NCBI GenBank assembly: GCA_023128035.1
Contig: JAGMES010000036.1
Coordinates: forward strand, 1-33,527
Direction of reading: 5' to 3'
Source of the DNA: Halanaerobiales bacterium
Lineage (GTDB): Bacteria > Bacillota_F > Halanaerobiia > DY22613
Length of the DNA stretch: 33,527 nt
Position numbers and translations under genes: made by a program. Shown here in pieces: positions 8,116-16,943 of the stretch; the stretch's first letter is position 1, and each line of letters begins with the position of its first letter. Below the pieces are notes generated by a model. That model saw only the letters and a program-made list of their open reading frames with translations, had not been told where the DNA came from and searched no databases.

Positions 8116-9280
8116 AACAATTCACCTCTATAATGGTTTTCATTTTTGCAGATTTTAACTTTCTATCTAAAAAATTTAGATTTTTATCCTTTACTTCTAA
8201 TTCATTATTAAAGTAGTTCGCAAAAGAAGATAAGAATTCTATTAAATCAAATTCTTCTTGTAAAGGCGTCGATATTATCTCTTTTTTCTTCCCATACACA
8301 AAAGAAAATTCTTTATCAAAAATTTCCTCAGGAATCTCTTCAGGAATTATAGCAATATATTTACCAACAACTTTAAAAGTAATAGGAGATTTAAAACGTT
8401 TAATCAAATCATGCTTATATTTAATTTCCCCAGAGCGAAATTTTACACTCTCTGTAACACCCAATAAAGCACGAACATATTTTTCATTATTACTATCACT
8501 TTTATTTTCAGAAAACTTCAATAATTTTCTTTTTATAAACCTTTTTTCATTCCCTATATTTCGTTCTAGCATATATTTGAAAAGATATGATTTGTAATAA
8601 GATTTTTCTATTCCTTTTTTTTCATTTTTCGGAACATTAATACCACCCTTCATCAAAGCGTAGATAATAAAAATATCATCTAATGCTTCTTTTTCGCTAT
8701 AAACTCCTCTAGTATTCTCTAGGTAGAAAAACCGCCTTTTCTTCTCTTTTAATTCTTCTAAAAACTGTTCTTCCTTACCTTTAATATAGAAAGACCCAAA
8801 GCCTTTATTTTGTCGCATACCAAAATTAGTTAAAGCAAAAAAAGTAGATAGATGAGTTTTAATTATTTTTATTAGCTTTTCATTTAAAGAAAAAATTTCT
8901 ATACGAATATCTTTTTTGCTAAATACTCCTTTCATTTTTTTGTCTTCAGATTTTTTTTGATTTCCAAAAAACGAATTGTATTTTCCTTCTAATCTCACAG
9001 GCCTATTATCACCTAATTGAACAAAAATTCTTACTTTATAGTCAAAGGACGGCTTCTTCTTTTTCTTATCTGATTCAACATCTGTAAAGATTTTATAGAT
9101 ACTCTTATCCCCAATCAAATAATCCTCGAAATCTTTAAATTTCTTCTTGAACGCATATTCCACCAAAAAACTATCTAGTTTAGGTTTTAGCTCAGTCGCT
9201 CTTATAGTCGCCCCCTCTTGATCTGATTGAAAATGTATCAGAGGAGTGTATTGCTTTAAATCCATAATACATCTAGGCAT
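8102..9280 (-). CDS. cmr1: Type III-B CRISPR RAMP protein Cmr1
   Basis: 392 residues; the RAMP subunit that caps the 3' end of the crRNA in Cmr complexes. The opening YTPLIHFQSDQEGATIRATE and the FGMRQNKGFGSFYIKG segment, a glycine-rich RAMP loop, support Cmr1. The central part is Lys-rich and less conserved. The start at 9280 has AAGGAG nine bases upstream and lies four bases after the corA stop; the end overlaps cas10. Assignment to Cmr1 rather than another RAMP rests partly on operon position. Confidence 0.82.
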   Translation of the reverse strand: MPRCIMDLKQYTPLIHFQSDQEGATIRATELKPKLDSFLVEYAFKKKFKDFEDYLIGDKSIYKIFTDVESDKKKKKPSFDYKVRIFVQLGDNRPVRLEGKYNSFFGNQKKSEDKKMKGVFSKKDIRIEIFSLNEKLIKIIKTHLSTFFALTNFGMRQNKGFGSFYIKGKEEQFLEELKEKKRRFFYLENTRGVYSEKEALDDIFIIYALMKGGINVPKNEKKGIEKSYYKSYLFKYMLERNIGNEKRFIKRKLLKFSENKSDSNNEKYVRALLGVTESVKFRSGEIKYKHDLIKRFKSPITFKVVGKYIAIIPEEIPEEIFDKEFSFVYGKKKEIISTPLQEEFDLIEFLSSFANYFNNELEVKDKNLNFLDRKLKSAKMKTIIEVNCYGDK

Positions 9281-9284
9281 ATTA

Positions 9285-10970
9285 TCAACTCCTTGTTATT
9301 ATTAACATTACTATAGGAAAAATTAAAAATATTAAAATAGTAATATACAATACTACTTTTATGAAGAATTGAGCAAATTTTTTATGAAAAGTTTTACGAT
9401 ACAATACAAATAAACTAATTATAACTAACCCAGGAATAGATATACAGGAGAAAAGCCATTTCCATAGTAATTTAAAACCTCCATTACAAATGCTAGGTGC
9501 AAACCATTTATCAAATAAATCTATAACAGAAGTAAGATTCATCCCGAAGAATCCCGTAATAAATGACGGAATAACGAACAAGGCTCCAAGTATCGCAATG
9601 AGATCTAACGAATCACTATTCTTGCGCTCCTCTATTAAAGTTGCATACTGATGTAATTCACTAATCTCCTTCTCTAAAGTCTCAACCCCTTGGGAAATCT
9701 TCATCTTTTCCTGCATCAGACCATAAAGCTCTATTCCCTGTTCCTGAGATGAAATTTCTTTAAAATACATTCTGTTTACAAAATCGATATAGTGTTTATG
9801 TAATTCCCTCACCCGCTGTGTCACTCTGGAATCTTTCACGTCTGATACAAAAGAGACTTCCTCCGAAAAACATAAAATCGATGCTCTTTGAGCCAATGAC
9901 AAAGCAACCATTTCATAGTACATCAATTTTAAATGTGGCACTAATGTGTTCTCACCGAAACCCGATTTATCAGTTAATGCAACAAACGAATATGAAGAAA
10001 GACCAAAAAGTGTACCATAATCAACCCAACGATCATACGTTGACTCTTCTAGTAAATTTTTTATCATTATTTTACTTTCACAGGTTTTTGAGTTCCCATC
10101 CACAAAAACATATTGGTACCAAAAATCGCTTTTAGAATAATAATACTCTTCTTTTTCTGAATCAAATTTCTTTAAAGTACCAGATAAATCATTATTACCA
10201 TACCAGGATAAAACGAACATTCTATCATCAATAACAGGATTAATATGAATTTCCCCGACTTGAACATTTTCTTTCAATCCATTTTTAAACTTATCTCCTA
10301 AAAGATCTGTTATGATTCTCGAAACTTTGGTTGGGTTATCTCTAATTAAATTTAACCCATTAAAGTGAGTAAAGTCTTCTTTTATTGGTTCTGTTTTACC
10401 ATTTAATTCTAGCTCAACTTCAAAAGGTAAGAAATAATTCTGAGCTTTATGAATATAGGAGTCACCCAAATCTGATTCTTTTAAAAACTGTGGATATACT
10501 CTTCGACCAAAATCATTGATCTTTAATATGTCATCACTTGATGAATACTGGTAATTAGCCAAATGATATGATAAAATCGCTACCCCTGTCTTATAGACTT
10601 TCAGTTTAATCGCATCAATCTTTAGCACGTACTTCTTACCATCTTTCAAAGTTAATATAAAATCACCTGTTCTCTTGTAAGAGAATTCATACACGGAAGA
10701 TTTTGACTTATTTTTCGCGTTTCCTAGGTCAAAAATAACTTGTCTGGCATACTCATAGAAATAAACATATTTATTGTAGTCTTCTACTCCACAAGTAAAC
10801 ATAGGATCAGGTTTAACCCACTCACCATTTAATAAAAATTTTGTAAACTTGTCTGTATTTGTTCGTTGTTCAAAATCTAATTCATGCAGTGGCTTATCTT
10901 TAGCCTTATAATTCCACTTAAATGGAAACATAAATATATGATAACTTTTAAGTATCTTATCCTCCGACAT
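9285..10970 (-). CDS. corA: CRISPR-associated CorA-like membrane effector
   Basis: 561 residues: a cytoplasmic domain of about 450 residues, then membrane segments near 455-474, 501-524 and 534-558. The GMN signature of CorA magnesium channels ends the first segment (FFGMNL, 476-478). Standard CorA has only two membrane segments at its very end; the third here is extra. In Bacteroides fragilis a CorA encoded with a type III-B system is activated by SAM-AMP made by Cas10 and causes membrane damage or growth arrest during infection. The setting here is the same, so the same role is inferred. The start overlaps the nrn stop by 14 bases, with GGGAGG placed inside nrn. It is unlikely to be a housekeeping Mg2+ transporter, given the operon and the long unusual N-terminal part. 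Confidence 0.88.
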   Translation of the reverse strand: MSEDKILKSYHIFMFPFKWNYKAKDKPLHELDFEQRTNTDKFTKFLLNGEWVKPDPMFTCGVEDYNKYVYFYEYARQVIFDLGNAKNKSKSSVYEFSYKRTGDFILTLKDGKKYVLKIDAIKLKVYKTGVAILSYHLANYQYSSSDDILKINDFGRRVYPQFLKESDLGDSYIHKAQNYFLPFEVELELNGKTEPIKEDFTHFNGLNLIRDNPTKVSRIITDLLGDKFKNGLKENVQVGEIHINPVIDDRMFVLSWYGNNDLSGTLKKFDSEKEEYYYSKSDFWYQYVFVDGNSKTCESKIMIKNLLEESTYDRWVDYGTLFGLSSYSFVALTDKSGFGENTLVPHLKLMYYEMVALSLAQRASILCFSEEVSFVSDVKDSRVTQRVRELHKHYIDFVNRMYFKEISSQEQGIELYGLMQEKMKISQGVETLEKEISELHQYATLIEERKNSDSLDLIAILGALFVIPSFITGFFGMNLTSVIDLFDKWFAPSICNGGFKLLWKWLFSCISIPGLVIISLFVLYRKTFHKKFAQFFIKVVLYITILIFLIFPIVMLIITRS

Positions 10971-11709
10971 ATTCTATAACCTCCCTGATTATAGTATTAA
11001 TCTCCAAGAGATTAATACTGCCTTGTGAGAAGCCAAAATAACCATTTTCTCCTCCTCCAAAATAAACCTTCGCCTCTCCATGTTTTCGTTGGTACAACTC
11101 CCCTAACTTCTGTGCCGCTTTACCATAATAATTTAATTCATCATCTGTATAAACAATTAACTTTTCATTGGGATAAAGACGATCACAAATTGATGAGAAT
11201 TTATCAACTAAAGATTTGACGATAGTCACACCATTTTCAATATAAAGATGATCTTGGATAGATTTTTCAGCCAACTTTTCATCCTTTTCTGTCACACCCT
11301 GACACTTTCGATCTGCCCTACGAATCTTTTCAATCTCCTCTTGAGTAGCACCAAATTCCACCATAGCCCGAATATAACCAGTATCATTTTTTGCCACTAA
11401 TTGCTGATAACGAGTCAGTTTAAGCCCTAATAACTCTGCTACCTGTTCAATGGATGCTGGCTTATAAGCATTATCGTTATGATGGTCGATTTCGATATAC
11501 TTCTGCTGAATCGATATATCTTTGAATAACTCAATCCCAACAACAATTTGAAATTCACATAAATTTTTCAACTGTTCTTCGTAATCGCTTAGTTTAGCAC
11601 CCCAAAATAAATTGTTATCCAGAAATTTTTGATTATGTGCTTTTAAAATTTTGGAAATCTCGATCATCTCAAGATCTTTTCCGCCCAATATGAATATATA
11701 GTTTTCCAT
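10957..11709 (-). CDS. nrn: DHH/DHHA1 phosphodiesterase NrN, probable SAM-AMP hydrolase
   Basis: 250 residues from the ATG at 11709 (GGGAGGTG eight bases upstream; the GTG at 11721 lies in that site). The DHH motif EIDHHNDN is at residues 73-80 (Asp75, His76, His77), a second metal-site motif NDTG is at 108-111, and the DHHA1-type glycine loop FGGGENGYFGF is at 217-227. The family hydrolyses short RNAs and small linear or cyclic dinucleotides. In B. fragilis the NrN protein encoded beside CorA degrades SAM-AMP and so switches the response off; the gene order here supports that role. It is the first gene of the CRISPR operon, followed by corA with a 14-base overlap. The family call is firm; the substrate is inferred. 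Confidence 0.85.
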   Translation of the reverse strand: MENYIFILGGKDLEMIEISKILKAHNQKFLDNNLFWGAKLSDYEEQLKNLCEFQIVVGIELFKDISIQQKYIEIDHHNDNAYKPASIEQVAELLGLKLTRYQQLVAKNDTGYIRAMVEFGATQEEIEKIRRADRKCQGVTEKDEKLAEKSIQDHLYIENGVTIVKSLVDKFSSICDRLYPNEKLIVYTDDELNYYGKAAQKLGELYQRKHGEAKVYFGGGENGYFGFSQGSINLLEINTIIREVIEYVGG

Positions 11710-11721
11710 ATTCAGTATCAC

Positions 11722-12081
11722 CTCCCTGACAAAAATATTTATGATAAGTCTATATATTTTCTACTTTAATATGGACTTATGATTCTGGCCTCCTTTAAAG
11801 TTAGCCTTTCTTTCAAAACTATATAAATATTTTTTCTTTTTTAAAATTTCCACACCGACAAAATATATTCCTTTAATTTTCACACATTTATGGAAAAATA
11901 AATATCCCTACAACGTTATTGTAACCGATTTTCAAGATTCCCATAAAATTAAACTTCTACATTTTCAAAATATCTCCTTCTATGCAAAATTTCAAATTAC
12001 TGTCCTCAAGACGGGTATTTATCAAATTTTTCGTTTTTGCTATCATAAAGATAACAAAAAACATTTTAAGGAGGTCATATT
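11722..12081. other. Divergent intergenic region upstream of the CRISPR operon
   Basis: About 360 AT-rich bases between nrn (minus) and the small gene at 12082 (plus). It holds an imperfect hairpin at 11744-11780 (ATAAGTC and GACTTAT arms) in the nrn leader. An unused AAAGGAGG, with no start codon after it, lies near 11790-11797 on the minus strand. No CRISPR repeats and no convincing -35/-10 pair were found, although the operon promoter should be here. Confidence 0.5.
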
Positions 12082-12231
12082 ATGACAAACAAAAGTAAAC
12101 CAATGACTCAGAAAGCAGCATCCAGAATCCAAAGTGCTACTGCTAGAAACAACGGAGGAATAGTACCTAAAGGCAGTTTTGCTTCACGAACTCAATCAGC
12201 TGCTACCAAAAATGCAAACCAAACTAAATAA
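12082..12231 (+). CDS. Small SMP-like protein
   Basis: 49 residues, with a very strong ribosome binding site (AAGGAGGT, seven bases before ATG). The sequence is built of two similar blocks, AASRIQSATARNNGG and SFASRTQSAATKN, joined by IVPKG. This resembles the seed maturation protein (SMP) domain found in plant LEA proteins and in short bacterial proteins of unknown role. It is hydrophilic, rich in Ala, Ser, Asn and Lys, has no cysteine or signal peptide, and is probably disordered in solution. A role in stress or dormancy is suggested only by the plant family. It is followed by a hairpin at 12241-12270. Confidence 0.7.
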   Translation: MTNKSKPMTQKAASRIQSATARNNGGIVPKGSFASRTQSAATKNANQTK

Positions 12232-12240
12232 TCCCTCCAA

Positions 12241-12270
12241 TCTCCGAGTAACTTACAAGTTGCTCGGAGA
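12241..12270 (+). terminator. Hairpin after the SMP-like gene
   Basis: TCTCCGAGTAACT and AGTTGCTCGGAGA form a 13-bp stem with one G-T pair and a four-base loop, ten bases after the stop codon. No T-run follows, so termination may be partial or the hairpin may protect the mRNA end. Confidence 0.6.
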
Positions 12271-12387
12271 GCAATATTGTTGTTCTTTGAGATTTATTTT
12301 ATTAAATAAAAATTTTGTCAAAGGAAAAGGAATGTAATCTTATGATAGCGAATTAATTTATAACCATTTTTTGAGGAGGAAATCAAA

Positions 12388-14982
12388 ATGACAAAACTAA
12401 ATTCAAAAACTCCCTTTCCATCTGCTGGGGAGATTATTCATTTTGTATCTAATGCATTCCGCATAGAAGATTTTATCTATGACAAGACTAAACGTCAAAC
12501 TTTTAACACATATCTCAGACGGCTAGCTCAAGAAAAAGACCTAGACATCGAAAGATTTGATGAAATGATTGGTCAAATCTTAGTGAACCTCCCAAGCGAA
12601 ATTCAAAACACCCATTTCCCAAAGATACTCAAGGAATCAATCATAGATTTTTTGACAATGTATAAAAAACTGGTAATTAAAATGCCTTCAGCTTTCGCCA
12701 GTAGAACGGATATTTTGCAGATTATATGCCCACATTTCATTGATTTTTTTGCTATTCAAATTCAACATCTAAAGGATACATACTCCAATATAGACCATCA
12801 ATTTCCACAAGAAAAATATTGGTTTCTTCCCAATGAACAAAAGGATACATGTCTTCCCATGGAGAAACTGCTAAATTGGTGGCTCGAAGTATGTGGTATA
12901 GAGAATTTAAATCAATTTGCTCAAAAAGTAGGTACTCAGATTCTAGACGAAAATTATGCAGAACAATTATACAAAAAACTTAACAAGTGGAAATCTGGAA
13001 CCATTCCTACCTGGACTAGCATCTATGAACTAGTAGATGAAAATGTTAGCTATGATATTGAAAATCAGGCGCAATTGAAGCAGTCTTTTATGATTAATGC
13101 TCTTATTGCTCGAGCCGTACAAATTATTTTTCAAAAAGTACAAGAATATTTAGGTTATGAAACATTTGATATGATACTTGAACTATTTAAAATTACTTCA
13201 GACACTATGGAAGTTCAACCAGAAAAAGTATTTTCAATTTCTAAACAAAGCCATGAAATAATAAATATAGATATTGAAAGTTGCCCACCTAAATATAACT
13301 TAGAAAAGACCCAACGACTCATTAATAAGTTTTTTAATATGTCTAATACAGTTACAAATATCAACACCGAGAAAAAAGATGGTGACGAAAATATTGCAAA
13401 ACAAACCCTTGAAGAGTTATCTAAAAGTAAAGCTTTTTCTAATGAACTAAAATTTCTAATTTCATGGAATAAAGGGATTTATTATACATTATTATATGAC
13501 TATAATAAAGCACTAAAAGAATATGAAAAAGCATTTGAGGAAGGCAAACTAAGGGGAGGATATCTATTAAAAGAGATTATTCGCCAAGGAATTACAGTAT
13601 CAGCACATTTAAACAAACCAGCAGCTTTTAAAAAGTTTTATAAGTGGGCACTAACGTATGATTTATTTTCAGACCCATATGAAAAAGTAGAAGATTGGAT
13701 TCTTCATGACCAATCAAAACAATTCTTTAACATCTTCCCACCCAAAAGCTACTATACAAGTGTCTCCAAAAAGATAAATAAATTATATCAAGAAAAAGGC
13801 CTGAGTTGGATAATCAATCGAACTGAATGGGAAAATCGTAAGACTGACCTAAGAAACCCAAATCGATATATCAAAGGCTTTGGTCCAACCCCCTTGACTC
13901 AGCTTATGATCTTTGGAGTTATAGATCAGGTAGATAAAGTTAAAAAGCTATTTAAAGCTGGAGCTAATCCCAATGAAGTAGACAAAAACGGTACAACAGC
14001 ATTAATGCATTGTCTGATTGGAAGCTCAAGAGAAACAGCTTTACTACTCCTAAATGAGGATATAACCGAAAGTATTAACTCACGAACAAAGAAAAAGAGA
14101 GTTACTGCATTATCACTTGCTATTGACATGGGAGATTTGGAACTTGTCGAAAAAATAATAGAAAAAGGTGCAGATATTCATCAAAAATGTAGTCCAGACG
14201 GTGAAGATGGTCTAAGTCCGCTATACTATACTATATCTCAAATTGGATATGCCCATTTAGACAAAACCTTTTACAAAAAACCAATAAAACCTGCAGATTA
14301 TCTTAAAGGCTTGAAAATTGATGACTCTATTAAATACCACGGAAGAGCACTTTTTGATAGCGAAGTCATTGCTCATTCTGAAGCACTTAAAAATAAATTC
14401 AACGATAAAGATTTTAAGGCACTAATGAACATTCCAATAAAAATGGCTCAAGAAAATTTATCGAAATACTATGAAATTGTTGAGACATTAATTAAACATG
14501 GTGCCGATATTAATAAAAAACATTTCCGACACGGTTTTACCCCATTTCTATACAGTGCTGAAATAGGTGATATCAAGCTTTTCTCAAAGTTAGTAGAAAA
14601 AGGTGCAAATTTAAGTGATCGTCTAGATGATGGTACTTCCTTCTTTCATCTATCAATTGGTTGGGGGAGCTTAGACTTGGTAAATTATATACTAGATCAT
14701 TTAGATGTACAACAATTTTTAAACAGCCCTAGAGGTAAATCAGATTATCCCATTCATCGTGCCGTAAAGCTTTTCCAGCCTTTAACACCTGAGAATAGTA
14801 ACATATTATATACTATTCTAGACAAACTCCTAGTTCTCAAACCTAATCTTAATGTAAAAAATGATCAAGGTCAAACTCCACTGTCAATTGCTCATGAATT
14901 AGGTAATCTGAAGTTAATCGATAAATTAGTTAAAGCTGGTGCTGGCGAAATACACTCTTCTGGAATCATATTATTCGATTAA
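12388..14982 (+). CDS. Large ankyrin-repeat protein with helical N-terminal half
   Basis: 864 residues; AGGAGG eight bases before ATG. Residues about 497-855 form ankyrin repeats, for example VDKVKKLFKAGANPNEVDKN, IVETLIKHGADINKKHFRHG and IKLFSKLVEKGANLSDRLDD, separated by one longer insert near 610-690. Residues about 352-391 (YTLLYDYNKALKEYEKAFEEG) look like a TPR helix pair. Around 160-216, LNQFAQKVG followed by LNKWKSGTIPTWTSIYELV resembles a helix-turn-helix. No enzyme motif, signal peptide or membrane segment is seen, so a cytoplasmic protein-binding role is likely. It is divergent from the CRISPR operon and followed by a good terminator. The function is not recognised; proximity to defence genes is suggestive but not proof. 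Confidence 0.8.
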   Translation: MTKLNSKTPFPSAGEIIHFVSNAFRIEDFIYDKTKRQTFNTYLRRLAQEKDLDIERFDEMIGQILVNLPSEIQNTHFPKILKESIIDFLTMYKKLVIKMPSAFASRTDILQIICPHFIDFFAIQIQHLKDTYSNIDHQFPQEKYWFLPNEQKDTCLPMEKLLNWWLEVCGIENLNQFAQKVGTQILDENYAEQLYKKLNKWKSGTIPTWTSIYELVDENVSYDIENQAQLKQSFMINALIARAVQIIFQKVQEYLGYETFDMILELFKITSDTMEVQPEKVFSISKQSHEIINIDIESCPPKYNLEKTQRLINKFFNMSNTVTNINTEKKDGDENIAKQTLEELSKSKAFSNELKFLISWNKGIYYTLLYDYNKALKEYEKAFEEGKLRGGYLLKEIIRQGITVSAHLNKPAAFKKFYKWALTYDLFSDPYEKVEDWILHDQSKQFFNIFPPKSYYTSVSKKINKLYQEKGLSWIINRTEWENRKTDLRNPNRYIKGFGPTPLTQLMIFGVIDQVDKVKKLFKAGANPNEVDKNGTTALMHCLIGSSRETALLLLNEDITESINSRTKKKRVTALSLAIDMGDLELVEKIIEKGADIHQKCSPDGEDGLSPLYYTISQIGYAHLDKTFYKKPIKPADYLKGLKIDDSIKYHGRALFDSEVIAHSEALKNKFNDKDFKALMNIPIKMAQENLSKYYEIVETLIKHGADINKKHFRHGFTPFLYSAEIGDIKLFSKLVEKGANLSDRLDDGTSFFHLSIGWGSLDLVNYILDHLDVQQFLNSPRGKSDYPIHRAVKLFQPLTPENSNILYTILDKLLVLKPNLNVKNDQGQTPLSIAHELGNLKLIDKLVKAGAGEIHSSGIILFD

Positions 14983-15008
14983 ATATTTTCTTAATCTTTA
15001 ACATATGT

Positions 15009-15044
15009 AAAGAGCTATCGAATTATATCCGACAGCTCTTTTTT
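15009..15044 (+). terminator. Rho-independent terminator of the ankyrin gene
   Basis: AAAGAGCTATCG pairs with CGACAGCTCTTT (one mismatch) and is followed by a run of T, 26 bases after the stop at 14982. Confidence 0.85.
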
Positions 15045-15106
15045 GTTTTCAATAAAAGTCATGTTTATTGTAAGTTTAACACTTATAAATTAAAATAGGA
15101 CTGAGA

Positions 15107-16804
15107 TCAAGATAGTACTACTTCATAAGTATCTTTCCCAATGAAGATAATCAGTGCTTGCTTTAAATTTTTTTTAAATTTGAACCTATTACTACTTGCA
15201 TATCTTTTCAGTTGCGCCAGCCCTTTTTCTTTGACCTCTTCAAGTTTATTTGCTTCACTCTTTTTTAAGTATTTTAATTCCCATATCCACTCATATTTAA
15301 CATCTTGAAAACGAATATCTTTTTCTAGAAAAATATCTATATAACCATTTTCAACTTCTGCTTCACTAATACATTTATAAATTTCAACCAAATTCAAATA
15401 CGTAGAAAGGATCAATTTTAAATATTTTTCATCAAAACTAATCAAGTCACGATTTGAGAGAACAGATAAAACATTTTCACTAATGAAATCTAGATATAAT
15501 TCTATCTCTCCTTCATAAGCCATAGCCTCTATTGCTTCACTTAATTTTTCTACATTCAAAATCAATTGATATCTTTCTCTTAATATTTGGTCAAAATACT
15601 CCCAAAAGATTGTTTTAATAATTAAGTTAGGAATCTTTAAAAACAATCGTGTTCTAATCTTTTTATCAATTGTTAAAAGTCCCATGTAAAACAGAAGTGA
15701 AACAAAATATTTCTGATCATACATCATGTCAAAAGAAAACTTTGAAACTATACTAGCAGTAATTCCTTCATCTTTTATTATATTCTCCAAAATTTCACGA
15801 TTTTTTTGATTAAAAGTTAACCGTTTCAATCTACTGTAATCTGTCTTTACATTCTCACTAATTAATTCTTTAGGAGGTTTTTTGTGACGTAAGAAGTATT
15901 GAAAGAAATACAAAATCATATCTGGATTATATACTCTTTTATCACAGTCTTCATTAAAGAGATAACCATTATAATAATCTCTTAATTGATCTTCCAAATT
16001 CTTCATTTTTAGATCTCTAAAATCGAATTCTACCTGTTCAATAATCTCACTTACCTCTTCTTCTGTAAATCCCAACATCTCGTTAAAAAAAGAATCCATT
16101 GTAACGTTTGAAGTAATATTAAAACCACTCGTTAAATCATCTAGCATAATTGGGGCAATCCCAGTCATAAATATTCTATCAATAATTCCTTGAGTACCAA
16201 TCTTAATATTTTCATAAAAATCTCTAACAAAACTACTCGCACGAACAGTATCACGATAATATTTGTCATCACCCATAGCAATAATATCATTCGCAAAATG
16301 ATCATATTCATCAATAATAAGATATACTTTATGTTTTGTTTTGGCAACTTCACCAAAAAAAATTCCAAATTGCCTGGTGATATTACTCTCTTTTAACTCT
16401 TGAATAATTTCTTCTGCTTTCGGAAAGTACTCATGATAATATTCAAAAAAGGTAATCAACATACTTAAAAATCTACCTTCAAAAGATTCTCGTAAACCAT
16501 CTTGATTTATAGTATCTAGACCTGAAAAGTTTAATTTTAAAATAAAATATCTATTTTTTAACTCTGTGGGGTTTTTACCTATATATAAGCCATTAAATAA
16601 TCGTTCAAACTCTTGAGAACTTTTTAGATCATAATAATGTTCTAGAGTAGAAAGAAAAAGAGATTTTCCAAAACGTCGAGGTCTGATAAAAAAGAGATAC
16701 CGGCCAGCTTTCTCTAATTCCTCAATATATTTAGTTTTATCAATATACAAATAATTCTCTTGACGAATAACCCCAAAATCTGAAATATTATTTGGAAGTT
16801 TCAT
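15107..16804 (-). CDS. AAA-ATPase-like protein with C-terminal PD-(D/E)XK nuclease domain
   Basis: 565 residues; AAAGGAG ahead of the ATG. It belongs to the family with an N-terminal 'AAA-ATPase-like' domain and a C-terminal DUF1703-type nuclease fold, which is strongly expanded in anaerobic Clostridia and Bacteroidota. Visible: the family start ISDFGVIRQENYLYIDKTKYI, a Walker A variant RPRRFGKS (41-48), Walker B YLIIDEYDHF (161-170), and near the end YIDIFLE followed by WIWELKYLKK, the D...ExK core. The biological role is not known; a mobile-element or defence role has been suggested for relatives. A relic of the same C-terminus lies at 3103-3177, and a more distant relative follows upstream at 17001-18386. 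Confidence 0.88.
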   Translation of the reverse strand: MKLPNNISDFGVIRQENYLYIDKTKYIEELEKAGRYLFFIRPRRFGKSLFLSTLEHYYDLKSSQEFERLFNGLYIGKNPTELKNRYFILKLNFSGLDTINQDGLRESFEGRFLSMLITFFEYYHEYFPKAEEIIQELKESNITRQFGIFFGEVAKTKHKVYLIIDEYDHFANDIIAMGDDKYYRDTVRASSFVRDFYENIKIGTQGIIDRIFMTGIAPIMLDDLTSGFNITSNVTMDSFFNEMLGFTEEEVSEIIEQVEFDFRDLKMKNLEDQLRDYYNGYLFNEDCDKRVYNPDMILYFFQYFLRHKKPPKELISENVKTDYSRLKRLTFNQKNREILENIIKDEGITASIVSKFSFDMMYDQKYFVSLLFYMGLLTIDKKIRTRLFLKIPNLIIKTIFWEYFDQILRERYQLILNVEKLSEAIEAMAYEGEIELYLDFISENVLSVLSNRDLISFDEKYLKLILSTYLNLVEIYKCISEAEVENGYIDIFLEKDIRFQDVKYEWIWELKYLKKSEANKLEEVKEKGLAQLKRYASSNRFKFKKNLKQALIIFIGKDTYEVVLS

Positions 16805-16943
16805 CTATTTTCCTCTCCTTTTAAACATCTGTATTCATATCTTATGTATTCTTTTCTCTAATTAATTATTATTCCCTGCCTATTAGCACATAATATATAC
16901 ATGAGTGGTTAAAGTTTGTTGTGTACGAATAGGTTATGAAAAT

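Noticed and set aside
9285..10970. Housekeeping CorA magnesium transporter
   Set aside because: It is embedded in the CRISPR operon with overlapping neighbours and has a long unusual N-terminus and a third membrane segment.
11788..11797. AAAGGAGG on the minus strand as the start of a small gene before nrn
   Set aside because: No ATG, GTG or TTG follows at a usable distance before in-frame stops.
11722..12081. Possible CRISPR array or leader next to the cmr operon
   Set aside because: The region is AT-rich but has no direct repeats of 25-40 bases at regular spacing on either strand.
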